This document shows positions 27,631-37,004 of a stretch of 64,000 bases of DNA, piece by piece; positions within the stretch are counted from its first letter, which is position 1, and each line of letters begins with the position of its first letter. Source of the DNA: a bacterium (GTDB lineage Bacteria; Zhuqueibacterota; Zhuqueibacteria; Residuimicrobiales; Oceaniaggregativiventaceae); contig JAKQNP010000014.1 in the NCBI GenBank assembly GCA_029565675.1, forward strand, positions 24,793 through 88,792. The letters are read 5' to 3'. The notes beneath the pieces were generated by a model. That model was not told the origin of the DNA and searched no databases. It saw nothing but the letters and a program-made list of their open reading frames with translations. Both the position numbers and the translations under genes were made by a program.

Positions 27631-27775
27631 ACTCGGATTCGATGCGAAGCACCACCGGGTCTCACAGAAAATCAATCTGATAGCAATACACAGAGGGTGA
27701 AAACTGCCATTTGTGCAACCGCATAAGGATTAATTGATTGAATGCTTTTTGACTCGGTTAACACCGAATCTGGAA
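27631..27775 (+). repeat. Dispersed intergenic repeat, family B, best-preserved copy
   Basis: About 145 bp that aligns with the reverse complement of 38350-38490 over almost its whole length. Shared blocks are CACAGAAAATCAATCTGA (27663-27680), GCAACCGCATAA (about 27715) and a terminal palindrome CTCGGTTAACACCGAATCTGG (27752-27772). Weaker copies lie at 49187-49275, 47631-47653 and near 60800. It contains no ORF of note and lies between two minus-strand genes. Confidence 0.65.
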
Positions 27776-27874
27776 GGCATTTTACCACAAGAAAACAACC
27801 AGATCAGAAACAAACCGGAAAAAGTGGGTCCCGCTGTGGTGGCGATGCAACCGTTCGATGTGCAGATGATGAGT

Positions 27875-28246
27875 TCAATCAGGCGGTCTGGCTTCGCGTG
27901 CAGAGACCGTTACCACTTCATAGGCATGCGTGGAGACCATCGCGACAAAGAGAATAATCAGCAAAAGAATACCCGCTTGACCGACTTTTTGTGATACACT
28001 GAGCACATTTGCCAGTCGAATAAATAACGGCACCGTCAAAATGCCGATAAGAAAGGCACAAGTAACACTGAAGATAATTTTCGAGCTATTGTATCTGCCG
28101 CCGGCAATATAGGCAATAAACATAATGAGAATCCCCACCACCAAGGCGACAATGGAAATGGTCGGGTGAATATGCGGCCAGTAAATATAGTCAATCGCCG
28201 TATTGGCCGCTGCGGTCTGTGTCGAGTCAGCAATGGTTTGTAACAT
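27875..28246 (-). CDS. Small membrane protein of unknown function
   Basis: A 123-residue protein with three hydrophobic segments: about residues 28-50 (TISIVALVVGILIMFIAYIA), 55-80 and 88-108. The N-terminus is polar and the tail short and charged. It has no recognisable family motif. It follows the lipid kinase gene by 19 bp in the same orientation and may be co-transcribed with it. The hydrophobic pattern and clean spacing favour a real gene. Confidence 0.6.
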   Translation of the reverse strand: MLQTIADSTQTAAANTAIDYIYWPHIHPTISIVALVVGILIMFIAYIAGGRYNSSKIIFSVTCAFLIGILTVPLFIRLANVLSVSQKVGQAGILLLIILFVAMVSTHAYEVVTVSAREARPPD

Positions 28247-28265
28247 AATTACCCCTCATTCAAAG

Positions 28266-29156
28266 TTACACATTTTCTGGTAGAACAATGGCGACTCGCT
28301 TCGGCAGAACCGAGATACGCAATTCGCCGTCTGTCCAGCGATAAAGCTCTCCTTCGAGCTGCAGCTGCAATGAACAATTGCTTTTGATGCTGAGCGAATC
28401 CGCAGTAAACACTTCGCTTTCCGGTAAACGATGGTGTTGGCCGATGGCAAAAAAGAGCAGTGCCCTGGCCCTTTTCCAACCCGGCATATCGCGAAAGAGC
28501 ATAAAATTCAGTTGACCATCGCTTATATCAGCTTTTGGCGCAATGCGAAAACCACCGCCGAATTGTTTGCCGTTGGCAGCCACAAAGAGAATAACATCCC
28601 GCTCGGTTGATGTGCCCTGATTTTCGATCACCAGATGCACAGCCGTAAACCCGAATAAATTTTGAAAAACAGTGATGAGGTAATTGATGAATTGTCGTTT
28701 CCCCGATTTTTGCAGACTTAAGATGACGTCCACATCAAAACCAATTCCAGCAGCGTTGATGAAATAGCGCTCTCCGATACAGGCGACATCGAAGCGCTTA
28801 ACATTCGAACTCGTCAGCGCAGCAGAGGCCAATTTAAGATCAGCCGGCAGGGGTATGGAACGAATAAAATCGTTGCAGGTACCGACCGGTAGAATGACCA
28901 ATTCCGGATCAGCAGCGTTTTGCATGAATCCATTGATTACCTGATTGACTGTGCCGTCTCCGCCAGCCACAGCGATGCGCCGAAATCCAGCAGCAACAGC
29001 CTCGGCGGCCAACAGTTCGGCATGTTGGTGATAGAGGGTTTCCGACCAATCGTAGGGAATTTTTGTTTTGTCTAGATAAAACAAAATCTCTTTCCGCCGC
29101 GCTGCCGAGCGATCCGGTGCGGCGGCAGGATTGTAGATGACTTTAATCGGTTCCAA
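28266..29156 (-). CDS. Diacylglycerol/lipid kinase-family protein
   Basis: A 296-residue protein of the DAGK catalytic family. It has IYNPAA at the start, the nucleotide loop AVAGGDGTVNQVINGF and ILPVGTCNDFIRS, followed by a two-layer beta C-terminal domain (IAPKADISDGQLNFMLF; WTDGEL). Members phosphorylate diacylglycerol, sphingoid or undecaprenol-type lipids; the substrate cannot be read here. A TTG at 29156 with GGGAG 6 bp upstream gives the family-typical start EPIKVIYNP. The frame is open to 29228, with a weaker ATG at 29183. The gap 29157-29456 upstream holds no gene. Confidence 0.85.
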   Translation of the reverse strand: MEPIKVIYNPAAAPDRSAARRKEILFYLDKTKIPYDWSETLYHQHAELLAAEAVAAGFRRIAVAGGDGTVNQVINGFMQNAADPELVILPVGTCNDFIRSIPLPADLKLASAALTSSNVKRFDVACIGERYFINAAGIGFDVDVILSLQKSGKRQFINYLITVFQNLFGFTAVHLVIENQGTSTERDVILFVAANGKQFGGGFRIAPKADISDGQLNFMLFRDMPGWKRARALLFFAIGQHHRLPESEVFTADSLSIKSNCSLQLQLEGELYRWTDGELRISVLPKRVAIVLPENV

Positions 29157-29456
29157 AGTTTTCTCCCTGCAGTCACCCCGCATGTCCAAACCACTAAAAG
29201 CAATTGGATTAACTACGCTGACCATCACCGCGCTTTTGGTTTAGCAGCGATAACGCCCCCAGAGACTGTGATCGAACAGGCAAAGCTTTCAAGACAAGGC
29301 AAAGGCAATTGAACTGGTTACAGCCGCCTAAACATATTGAAACCGCAGAGAAATCGCAAGTGAATTGTTTGCCCAACGACAAAATCCGCGCTGCAGAGTC
29401 GACAAAGCCAACAGTTTGGTGCTCTGGTTGTCTGAGCCTGTGCTATAATGATTTTT

Positions 29457-30329
29457 TCAGCGGTTCTTCTTTTTGCTGTTGTCCCAGATCAGGTAGCGGA
29501 TAAAGGTCATTCCCATGAGACGAGTCGAATTGCCGGCGCTATCAAAAACAATGGGATTTTCCTCAGCGCGGATATAGAGCTCACGTTCTTCAGAATCAAA
29601 TCCTGCTTGTTTGGTTGCGTCGACCTCAAAATCGTGCAACAACACTCCACCGTTAACCGAAGGTATGACCCAAATTTTGCCCAGACGTTCAGTAAAAAAC
29701 TCAACCACCTGCGTGAAACGATCGCGGGTCGCAATAACAAAAATTTCGCCGTCAGAGCCAATCCGTTCCATCTCATCCTCAGCGATATCTTCGCGCATTT
29801 CACCGGCATATACAAGAACAGAACCAATTTTTTCTTTGAGAGTGAGTGCAGTACGGTTGAGATAAGTCGAATCCTTGGCGATTGGCAAACAGACCAACAC
29901 AATGTCAATTTGGGTAGGCCAGTAGTCTGGGCGGACAAAGGGCAGTTCAATCGAGGTGATTTCCACTCTTGACCGCGGTTTAAAGGCGTTTTCATCGATT
30001 ATCGACCTATAACCTGAAACGGTTCGCAGAAAACGCGGCAAATTCAAATTCATATAATGAAACAGCACATTGTGTAGATTATCCGCCGTCAGACAACTGG
30101 CCGTAAAAATGCTCTTTGCCTCCGGGAAATGGTCTTTGTATTGGTCATGAAGTAAAAGTGCACGGCTCGAATCAATCTTTGCGCCAGGATAGAGCAAGCG
30201 TTGGAATGTGTTTTCGTGCAACACCATCTGCGCATTAGCGGATTGCTGGGCAGCAAGCAAAGGAATAAAAAAGCAAATCAGCCACGCATGCAACAATCGA
30301 CACTTGCAGATTCGCTCGAGTGGTCCCAT
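29457..30329 (-). CDS. Exported protein of unknown function at the end of the his operon
   Basis: A 290-residue protein with a long signal-like segment (LLHAWLICFFIPLLAAQQSANAQ) and a mature domain of about 255 residues. The mature part has alternating strands and helices and no Cys pair or known catalytic motif. It starts 3 bp after the stop of hisI, so it is probably co-transcribed with the histidine genes. Nothing in it suggests a biosynthetic role, and I do not recognise the family. Confidence 0.7.
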   Translation of the reverse strand: MGPLERICKCRLLHAWLICFFIPLLAAQQSANAQMVLHENTFQRLLYPGAKIDSSRALLLHDQYKDHFPEAKSIFTASCLTADNLHNVLFHYMNLNLPRFLRTVSGYRSIIDENAFKPRSRVEITSIELPFVRPDYWPTQIDIVLVCLPIAKDSTYLNRTALTLKEKIGSVLVYAGEMREDIAEDEMERIGSDGEIFVIATRDRFTQVVEFFTERLGKIWVIPSVNGGVLLHDFEVDATKQAGFDSEERELYIRAEENPIVFDSAGNSTRLMGMTFIRYLIWDNSKKKNR

Positions 30330-30332
30330 AGT

Positions 30333-30716
30333 TTATTTTTCCAGGCTGTTTTTTTGTGATGATTCGCCGGGTCTGAGTTGGCGGTAGAAACAAGAACGCT
30401 CGCCGGTATGACAGGTAGGACCCTTAGCCTCAGCCTTGATCAGTAACGCATCGGCATCGCAATCATACAGGATTTCCTTGACCAGCAAAAAATTGCCGCT
30501 GGTTTCTCCTTTGGTCCACAGTTTTTTACGCGACCGGCTCCAGAAAGTGACCAAACCGGTTTCCAGCGTTTTTGTCATACTTTCGCGGTTCATATAGCCG
30601 AGCATCAACACTGCATAATCCTGATAGTCCTGAATAATTGCCGGGATCAGGCCTTTATCATCGAAAACGAATTTCTCACGCCAGGACGTCTGGTCGATTT
30701 TCTCAATTTCGGACAT
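30333..30716 (-). CDS. hisI: Phosphoribosyl-AMP cyclohydrolase
   Basis: A 127-residue single-domain enzyme that hydrolyses PR-AMP in histidine synthesis. It shows [29 protein letters not shown] and the metal-site region YDCDADALL and [12 protein letters not shown]. The protein ends soon after, so the PRA-PH (HisE) domain fused to HisI in enterobacteria is missing, and no separate hisE is in the window. Its start overlaps hisF by 14 bp. Confidence 0.95.
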   Translation of the reverse strand: MSEIEKIDQTSWREKFVFDDKGLIPAIIQDYQDYAVLMLGYMNRESMTKTLETGLVTFWSRSRKKLWTKGETSGNFLLVKEILYDCDADALLIKAEAKGPTCHTGERSCFYRQLRPGESSQKNSLEK

Positions 30717-31461
30717 CTATTCCTCTCCTCGCCAAATACTTTTTAACCTCCGTGATCGAATTCTCACGGTAATGAAATATCGAGGCAGCCAGCGCCGCAT
30801 CTGCATGGCCGATGGCAAACGCTTCGTGAAGATGTGCCAGATCCCCGCACCCTCCAGAGGCGATAACCGGTATTTTTACTGCATCCGAGATTGTGCGAGT
30901 CAGCAACAAATCATAGCCCTCGCGCGTTCCGTCGCGATCCATGCTGGTAAGCAACAGTTCACCGGCGCCGAGTTCGGCGGCCTTCTGCGCCCATTCGAGC
31001 GCATCCAAATGGGTATCCTCACGCCCGCCATAGATATAGACGTTCCATTGTCCTTCGCTGACCTGCTTGGCGTCTATGGCAACCACCACAGCCTGACTGC
31101 CGAATCGATCTGCGCATTCTGTGATCACTTCTGGATGCAGCACAGCGGCGGTATTCACCGCAATCTTGTCCGCGCCGCTGCTCAATAATTTCTGCGCATC
31201 GCCGGCATGGCGCACGCCGCCGCCAACCGTCATCGGCATGAAGACTCGTTCGGCAGTCCGGCGCACCACATCGATCATGATATCCCGTTTCTCTGCCGAA
31301 GCGGTTATATCAAGATAGACCAATTCATCCGCGCCCTGTTGGTCATAAAAGATGGCTTGCTCGACCGGATCACCTGCATCAACCAAGTTCAAAAAATTAA
31401 TACCTTTGACCACCCGACCATCTTTGACATCCAGACAAGGGATGATCCGTTTCGCCAACAT
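30703..31461 (-). CDS. hisF: Imidazole glycerol phosphate synthase, cyclase subunit
   Basis: A 252-residue (beta/alpha)8 barrel starting [19 protein letters not shown] with the catalytic Asp in [13 protein letters not shown] and TVGGGVRH are the phosphate-binding segments. The second catalytic Asp lies in [11 protein letters not shown]. It works with HisH to produce IGP and AICAR. It follows hisA after an 86-bp gap containing a perfect palindrome. Confidence 0.96.
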   Translation of the reverse strand: MLAKRIIPCLDVKDGRVVKGINFLNLVDAGDPVEQAIFYDQQGADELVYLDITASAEKRDIMIDVVRRTAERVFMPMTVGGGVRHAGDAQKLLSSGADKIAVNTAAVLHPEVITECADRFGSQAVVVAIDAKQVSEGQWNVYIYGGREDTHLDALEWAQKAAELGAGELLLTSMDRDGTREGYDLLLTRTISDAVKIPVIASGGCGDLAHLHEAFAIGHADAALAASIFHYRENSITEVKKYLARRGIDVRN

Positions 31462-31490
31462 CCAGGTCTCCGCTGTGAAAATAGACGTTT

Positions 31491-31542
31491 ATCGCGACCC
31501 ACTGGTGTCCCATCGTCAGATGGGACACCAGTGATCGCGACC
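31491..31542. repeat. Palindromic element (family A) flanked by a 9-bp direct repeat
   Basis: CACTGGTGTCCCATC (31500-31514) and GATGGGACACCAGTG (31519-31533) are perfect 15-bp arms around GTCA. The palindrome is bordered by exact copies of ATCGCGACC at 31491-31499 and 31534-31542, the arrangement expected of a target-site duplication. It lies between the hisA stop and the hisF start. Related sequences occur at 37005-37022, 49972-49995, 50104-50122 and near 63630. Confidence 0.8.
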
Positions 31543-31547
31543 TTCTA

Positions 31548-32285
31548 TTAATAGCCATTTTGAAAAGCGGCAATCAATTCCCGCAAATCCAAAAGCCCCT
31601 CATACAAAGCCTTGCCGACAATTGCCCCTTCGATGTTGCAGCTTTGGTGGCCACACAAGTCAACAAAGTGATCGCGCGAAGCAAAACCGCCGGAAGCAAT
31701 CACTTTAAGTCCGGATTTCTCTGCCAGGCGGTGGGTGGCAGCGACATTCGGACCGGACAACATACCGTCGCGGCTGACATCGGTATAGATCAATCGTTCC
31801 ACGCCCAGCTGCTTCATCGCGGCGGCCAGATCGAGCATCTGAACGTCGGTATCTTCCTCCCAACCTTGCACCGTGACTTGCTCGCCCCGCGCATCGATTC
31901 CGACCACAACGCGTTCTGAACCGAATGTCTGAATCGTTTCTCCGACTGTTTCAGGATGACGTACCGCTGCAGTGCCAAAGATGATGCGCTCGATGCCGAC
32001 CTGGCGCAGCCAGCCTTCCGCATCCTGCAGGGTACGAACACCACCACCCAGTTCGAGCATCATATCCACGCTCTGCCGGATGCGCAGAATTTGTTCGGCA
32101 TTGGTGTTTGCCTGTCCGAAAGCGCCGTCAAGGTTAACCAGGTGCAACAGGCGTGCGCCTGCATCTTCCCATTGTTTGGCCACATCGACAGGATTGTCGC
32201 TGTAAACCCGACGATCCTGTCGTTTTCCTTGTGCCAGCCGGACACATTGACCGTCGATAAGATCGATTGCCGGTATGATCAGCAT
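31548..32285 (-). CDS. hisA: Phosphoribosylformimino-AICAR ribotide isomerase
   Basis: A 245-residue (beta/alpha)8 barrel homologous to HisF. It starts IIPAIDLIDGQCVRLAQGK, with the catalytic Asp in AIDL. LELGGGVRT and YTDVSRDGMLSGPN (second Asp) follow, then ASGGFAS. It catalyses the Amadori rearrangement of ProFAR. It is separated from hisH by 145 bp; that gap has no ORF that could be the missing hisE. Confidence 0.96.
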   Translation of the reverse strand: MLIIPAIDLIDGQCVRLAQGKRQDRRVYSDNPVDVAKQWEDAGARLLHLVNLDGAFGQANTNAEQILRIRQSVDMMLELGGGVRTLQDAEGWLRQVGIERIIFGTAAVRHPETVGETIQTFGSERVVVGIDARGEQVTVQGWEEDTDVQMLDLAAAMKQLGVERLIYTDVSRDGMLSGPNVAATHRLAEKSGLKVIASGGFASRDHFVDLCGHQSCNIEGAIVGKALYEGLLDLRELIAAFQNGY

Positions 32286-32430
32286 GAAGCCCTGATTCTC
32301 CTGGAAGTTTTGAGTGATTTATTGCGCTGCCAAATCGCTCGAGCAATTTTCGCCAAACCCTGAAGACCTGTGCACAAAGCAATGACGATCGTTTTCCTTT
32401 GCCCGCAAATCGATCAAATCCGAGATCACA

Positions 32431-33030
32431 TCACAATGCAACAAAATTAGCCAGGAGCTGCAGCCCCCTCTGTTGTGATTTCTCTGGATGAAACTGAATC
32501 CCAAAAACATTTCCCTGTTGAACGGCGGAAGGGAAATAACCGTTATAATCAGTTCGTCCGTTGACGAGTGAATAATCGAGTGCTTCGACGAAATAGGAAT
32601 GGGCAAAATAGAAATAACTGCCGTCCGGGACCTGGCGCCATAAAACAGACTCTGTGGACTGCTCGACCTGATTCCATCCCAAGTGCGGGACTTTAAGGTC
32701 ATGGCCGAAGCGTCTGACCCGACCCGGAAGCACCGCCAGCCCGGGTACCGACGGCGATTCGTCGCTGCTGGCGAAAAGCATCTGCATGCCCAAACAGATG
32801 CCGAGAAAGGGCTTGCCGGCTGCGATTGCGCCGCACAACACCTCGACAAGGTGACACTCTTGCAGTGCGCGCATGGCCTGGCCAAAAGATCCAACACCGG
32901 GGAGGATCACTTTATCGGATCGTTTGAGTGTTGCCGGATCATGGGTGACCAACGGCTGAGCGCCGATGTATTCCAGTGCCTTTTGCACACTGAACAAATT
33001 GCCGGCGCCGTAATCGACAACCGCGATCAT
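32431..33030 (-). CDS. hisH: Imidazole glycerol phosphate synthase, glutaminase subunit
   Basis: A 199-residue class I amidotransferase that supplies ammonia to HisF. It begins IAVVDYGAGNLFSVQKALE. The nucleophile Cys is in FLGICLGMQMLF, and the His-Glu pair in GIQFHPEKSQ. Start at 33030 gives a 4-bp ATGA overlap with the end of hisB; the frame is open upstream but runs inside hisB. Confidence 0.95.
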   Translation of the reverse strand: MIAVVDYGAGNLFSVQKALEYIGAQPLVTHDPATLKRSDKVILPGVGSFGQAMRALQECHLVEVLCGAIAAGKPFLGICLGMQMLFASSDESPSVPGLAVLPGRVRRFGHDLKVPHLGWNQVEQSTESVLWRQVPDGSYFYFAHSYFVEALDYSLVNGRTDYNGYFPSAVQQGNVFGIQFHPEKSQQRGLQLLANFVAL

Positions 33031-33614
33031 CGCAGGGTCCCTTTGGTGGAGGGAATATCGGTTTCTCCGGACAATTGGACCGCTTGCCTGAGCGCAACCG
33101 CCAGAGATTTGGCAACAGCCTCCAGACAATGGTGGCGATTGCTGCCAAAGAGCAAATCGATGTGCAGGGTGATTTTGGCATTGCTGGACAAGGCCCGTAA
33201 AAATTCTTCCATTAATTCAACGGGAAACATGCCCACCAGGCCGTCGGCAATAGGCGCTCGATAGGCCAGGTAATTGCGTCCGCTGATATCGACAACCGCG
33301 CGAGCAAGCGCCTCATCCAGTGGACAGTAACCGGTGCCGAACCGCTGAATACCCCTGCGATCGCCCAGGGCGGCATCCAGGGCTTGACCCAAGGCGATGC
33401 CGACGTCCTCGACTGTATGGTGCGCGTCCACATTGAGATCGCCTTTCGCCTGCAACTGCAGATCAAAGCGCGCATGCTTGCTCAACGCCGTCAGCAAATG
33501 ATCGAAAAAGCCGATCCCGGTCTTGACCGCCGATTTGCCCTGACCGTCGAGCAACAACTCAACCTGGATGTCGGTTTCGCTTGTTTTTCGTTCAATTCTG
33601 CCCATGCGTTTCAT
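33027..33614 (-). CDS. hisB: Imidazoleglycerol-phosphate dehydratase
   Basis: A 195-residue monofunctional enzyme, without the histidinol-phosphatase domain found in enterobacterial HisB. The metal-binding motifs are FFDHLLTALSKH, DAHHTVEDVGIALGQAL and NRHHCLEAVAKSLAVAL. ATG at 33614 overlaps the hisC stop in an ATGA; an ATG at 33605 is possible and 33626 is also open. No separate histidinol-phosphatase gene is seen in the operon, so that step must be encoded elsewhere. Confidence 0.95.
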   Translation of the reverse strand: MKRMGRIERKTSETDIQVELLLDGQGKSAVKTGIGFFDHLLTALSKHARFDLQLQAKGDLNVDAHHTVEDVGIALGQALDAALGDRRGIQRFGTGYCPLDEALARAVVDISGRNYLAYRAPIADGLVGMFPVELMEEFLRALSSNAKITLHIDLLFGSNRHHCLEAVAKSLAVALRQAVQLSGETDIPSTKGTLR

Positions 33615-34687
33615 TTTTTTACCCAATTTGTCAAAGCTCGAATAAAGAGCTGATTTTCTTCATGCAGGCTGACTGATACGCGGAAATGATCGTGCAGCCG
33701 CAGATCGCTGCCGCCAATATTGCGGACCGCTATACCCTGTTCACGCAAATGGGCGATAACCGACAACGCATCAGGTACATGGATCAGAAAAAAGTTTGCC
33801 TGTGAAGGATAGACTTTGATCTTCTCGATCATGCTCAGCTGGCCATACATCCAGTCGCGCTCCCGCACCAAATACCGCACGTTTTGTTCGATCCAGGGTT
33901 GATGATCCAAAAGAGCCAAAGCAACCGTTTCGGTTAAACTGTTGATGCTGAAAGGCAGATTGACTTTCCTGATCTCGGCGATCAGTTGCGGATGGCCGAT
34001 GAGATAGCCGAGGCGTAGGCCTGCCATGCTGCACGCCTTTGAAAAAGTTCTTGAGATGATGAGATTTTCGCATTCCGACAATAGGGTTAGTGCATTTTGT
34101 CGGCTGAACTCGGCATAAGCTTCGTCCCAAAAGACCAATCCAGCGGATTCGCGGCACAATCGGCGGACAAAATCGAGTTCGACCTCGCTGCCGGTGGGGT
34201 TATTGGGCGAACAAAGCACTGTCAAAGCAGGCTTTTCTCGGCGGCACGTCTCGAGAAGATCCTTGAGAGGGAAATCGAACCGTTCATCGAGAGGAACGGG
34301 TATGAGTTTGGTCTCATAGATGCGGCCAAAAATTTCATACAGAGAGAAGGTCGGCGGGCAATAGACCAGTTTATCGTCGCCCCGCAGAACCGTGCTGACC
34401 AAGGTTTGATAGAGCTGATTCGAGCCATTGCCCAACAAAATCGATTCGGCCGGCACGGCTATCCATCGGCTGAGCTTGTGCCGCAGTTCAGAAGGTTCCG
34501 CTTTGGGATATCGATTCCAGGGCACATTCAGCAATTTTTCGGCCAATTCCCGCTTGATATCAACCGGAAGATCGAAAGGATTTTCATTCTGGTTGAGTTT
34601 AGCAGCGACTTTTTCCAGTGGCGGGGCAGGATAGCCGGTCATTTGTTGAATAGATCCTTTGACGTATCGCGACAGATCCATGGTCAA
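33611..34687 (-). CDS. hisC: Histidinol-phosphate aminotransferase
   Basis: A 358-residue fold-type I PLP enzyme. It has the N-terminal KLNQNENPFD typical of HisC, LGNGSNQLYQTL, the CSPNNPTGSE segment and the Schiff-base lysine in SRTFSKACSMAGLRLGY. Arg residues for phosphate and carboxylate lie near the end (FRVSVSLHEEN). Its start overlaps the hisD stop by 4 bp, indicating coupled translation. Confidence 0.95.
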   Translation of the reverse strand: MTMDLSRYVKGSIQQMTGYPAPPLEKVAAKLNQNENPFDLPVDIKRELAEKLLNVPWNRYPKAEPSELRHKLSRWIAVPAESILLGNGSNQLYQTLVSTVLRGDDKLVYCPPTFSLYEIFGRIYETKLIPVPLDERFDFPLKDLLETCRREKPALTVLCSPNNPTGSEVELDFVRRLCRESAGLVFWDEAYAEFSRQNALTLLSECENLIISRTFSKACSMAGLRLGYLIGHPQLIAEIRKVNLPFSINSLTETVALALLDHQPWIEQNVRYLVRERDWMYGQLSMIEKIKVYPSQANFFLIHVPDALSVIAHLREQGIAVRNIGGSDLRLHDHFRVSVSLHEENQLFIRALTNWVKK

Positions 34688-35985
34688 CTCCGATCGGGAT
34701 GGGAGTCTATGCGGACGCGAATGGAATGAGCATGCGCAGTCAACCCCTCTGCTTGAGCGAATCGAATGATTTTATTGCCGTTTCTTTGCATGGCGCCGGG
34801 TGAATAGGCCACAATGCTGCTCGTTTTAAGAAAATCCTCGGTTCGCAGTGGCGACAAAAAGCGTCCCGCGCCGTTGGTCGGCAGCACATGATTGGGCCCG
34901 GCCCAATAATCGCCGACCGCTTCGGGGGAATAGGAACCGATAAAGATCGCACCCGCAGTCTGGATTGCGCCGAGCAAACTCCAGGCATCCTGTATGTGCA
35001 ATCCAAGGTGTTCAGGTGCCAGTCGATTGCAGATCTCGATGCACGACTGCAGGTCCTCGGTTTGCAATATCGCGCCATAGTTGGTCAGCGATTCGAGGAT
35101 GATTTCCCGGCGTTCCAGAGTATCCAACTGAGCCTCAACCGCAGCGGCAACAGCAGTCGCAAGATCGGCTGATGGTGTCAACAAAATGGCGGAAGACAAA
35201 GGATCATGCTCGGCCTGCGCGAGCAGATCCGCAGCCACATAGTCGGGATTGGCTTGGTGGTCGCCTATAATTACCACTTCGCTGGGACCTGCGACCATAT
35301 CGATGCCGACATCCCCAAAAACCATCTTTTTTGCTGTGGCAACGTAGGCGTTTCCCGGCCCGACAATCTTATCCACACGTGGTACGGTCTCGGTGCCATA
35401 AGCCATGGCGGCGATCGCCTGAGCGCCGCCGACCCGCAAAACCCGGTGGATTCCGAGCAGATGCGCCGCCGCCAGGATGGTTGGATTGACCTGGCCGTCG
35501 CGATTGGCTGGAGTGCTGATGATGATTTCCTCGACACCCGCCACCTGAGCCGGTATGACGCCCATCAACAGCGATGAAGGATAAGCAGCGCGGCCGCCCG
35601 GGACATAGACGCCGACCCGCTGCAGCGCTGAGACTTTTTGTCCCAATACCACTTGATCAGCTTCCCAGGTGAGCCAGGATTGCGGCAAGGCCTTGGCATG
35701 AAATTTGGCGATGTTTTCCTGCGCTTCGTGAAGAATTTGCCGTAAATCCGGATCGAGGGCGTGATAGGCATCCTCCAGTTCCGCTTCGCTGACATAAAAT
35801 CCGTGGTTGCGAATATCACACCCGTCATATCGCCTGGCGAATTCCGCCAGCGCCGCATCGCCGCGTGTGCGTACCGCCGTAACAATCTCGCGCACAGAGA
35901 CGATAATATTCTGTTCATCAGACTTGCGCCGCGACTCGAAAGTCTGGATAAAAGTATCAATCTGTTCTGGGCGAAAAATCTGCAT
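34684..35985 (-). CDS. hisD: Histidinol dehydrogenase
   Basis: A 433-residue Zn-dependent NAD enzyme performing the last two oxidations. Recognisable segments are VYVPGGRAAYPSSLLMG, KIVGPGNAYVATAK, DMVAGPSEVVIIGD, LAQAEHDPLSSAILLT and the C-terminal NHVLPTNGAGRFLSPL. ATG at 35985 has GGAGGAG at 5 bp and fits the family start; the frame is open to 36039. It begins 50 bp after the stop of hisG. Confidence 0.96.
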   Translation of the reverse strand: MQIFRPEQIDTFIQTFESRRKSDEQNIIVSVREIVTAVRTRGDAALAEFARRYDGCDIRNHGFYVSEAELEDAYHALDPDLRQILHEAQENIAKFHAKALPQSWLTWEADQVVLGQKVSALQRVGVYVPGGRAAYPSSLLMGVIPAQVAGVEEIIISTPANRDGQVNPTILAAAHLLGIHRVLRVGGAQAIAAMAYGTETVPRVDKIVGPGNAYVATAKKMVFGDVGIDMVAGPSEVVIIGDHQANPDYVAADLLAQAEHDPLSSAILLTPSADLATAVAAAVEAQLDTLERREIILESLTNYGAILQTEDLQSCIEICNRLAPEHLGLHIQDAWSLLGAIQTAGAIFIGSYSPEAVGDYWAGPNHVLPTNGAGRFLSPLRTEDFLKTSSIVAYSPGAMQRNGNKIIRFAQAEGLTAHAHSIRVRIDSHPDRS

Positions 35986-36035
35986 GCTGCTCCTCCACCG
36001 ATAAATGCGGGACCTGCCGGATGAGCGTTTGATGC

Positions 36036-36932
36036 TCAATAGATCACTTTATTGAGCGGGTATTCAATAATATCTTCAGCGCCGGCGCGTTTGAGGGCTG
36101 GAATCAAGGTGCGGACGATCTTTTCGTCGATGATGGTCTCCACCGCCGCCCAGTCATTGCCATAAAGAGGCGAAATGGTCGGCCTTTTCATCGATGGCAG
36201 CTGACCGATCACGTCATCGAGGCGTTCACGGGGAACGTTCATTTTCAAACCAACTTTCCCCTCAGCCATAATCGCCCCTTGCAGAAGCATTTTGAGATTT
36301 TCGATTTTTTGCCTTTTGCTGTCAATCTTCAGACTCGATGCATTGGCGATCAACAGCGTTTGTGATTCGAGCAAAGTCTCGATGATGCGCAAATTGTTGG
36401 CGCGCAGCGAACTGCCGGTTTCGGTTACATCGACGATCGCATCCACGAGCGTCGGTGCCTTCACTTCGGTCGCTCCCCACGAAAACTCGACTTCAGCCTT
36501 GATGCCGTGTTTCTGCAAATAATCATTCGTCAAATTGACCAGTTCGGTGGCGATGCGTTTATCTTGAAGGTCGGCAATCGATTGAACAGGGGAAGAGTCC
36601 GGCACTGCAAAAACCCAGCGGACAGGGCGCATCGTCGATTTTGCATAAGTAAGCTCACAGATCTCCACCACATCGGCTCGCGTCTCCAGTATCCAGTCGC
36701 GGCCGGTCAAACCGATATCAAAAATGCCGTCTTGTACATAACGAGCAATTTCCTGCGCGCGGATCAAAATCGCCTGGATCTCGTCATCATCGATGGAAGG
36801 AAAATAGGAACGCTGGCTGGTGGAAAAATGGAACCCTGCTTTGGCCAACAATCGCAGAGTCGCGTCCTGCAAACTGCCTTTCGGCAAACCGATTTTTAAT
36901 ATCCGTTGATCCAGCTCTTTTAAATCGACCAT
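36036..36932 (-). CDS. hisG: ATP phosphoribosyltransferase, long form
   Basis: A 298-residue enzyme for the first, feedback-regulated step of histidine synthesis. [18 protein letters not shown] and [10 protein letters not shown] mark the catalytic core. [20 protein letters not shown] sequence (in [21 protein letters not shown]) is the PRPP loop. The last 75 residues form the C-terminal regulatory domain of the long, HisZ-independent form. ATG at 36932 has AGGAGA close by; an upstream in-frame ATG at 36950 is possible. The leader and attenuator described at 37089-37285 precede it. Confidence 0.95.
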   Translation of the reverse strand: MVDLKELDQRILKIGLPKGSLQDATLRLLAKAGFHFSTSQRSYFPSIDDDEIQAILIRAQEIARYVQDGIFDIGLTGRDWILETRADVVEICELTYAKSTMRPVRWVFAVPDSSPVQSIADLQDKRIATELVNLTNDYLQKHGIKAEVEFSWGATEVKAPTLVDAIVDVTETGSSLRANNLRIIETLLESQTLLIANASSLKIDSKRQKIENLKMLLQGAIMAEGKVGLKMNVPRERLDDVIGQLPSMKRPTISPLYGNDWAAVETIIDEKIVRTLIPALKRAGAEDIIEYPLNKVIY

Positions 36933-37004
36933 CCTCTCTCCTTTCGCCATCAACACCCAGATACGGGGTTGACTGAAGCAAAAAACATGCAATCGCATCA
37001 GAAA

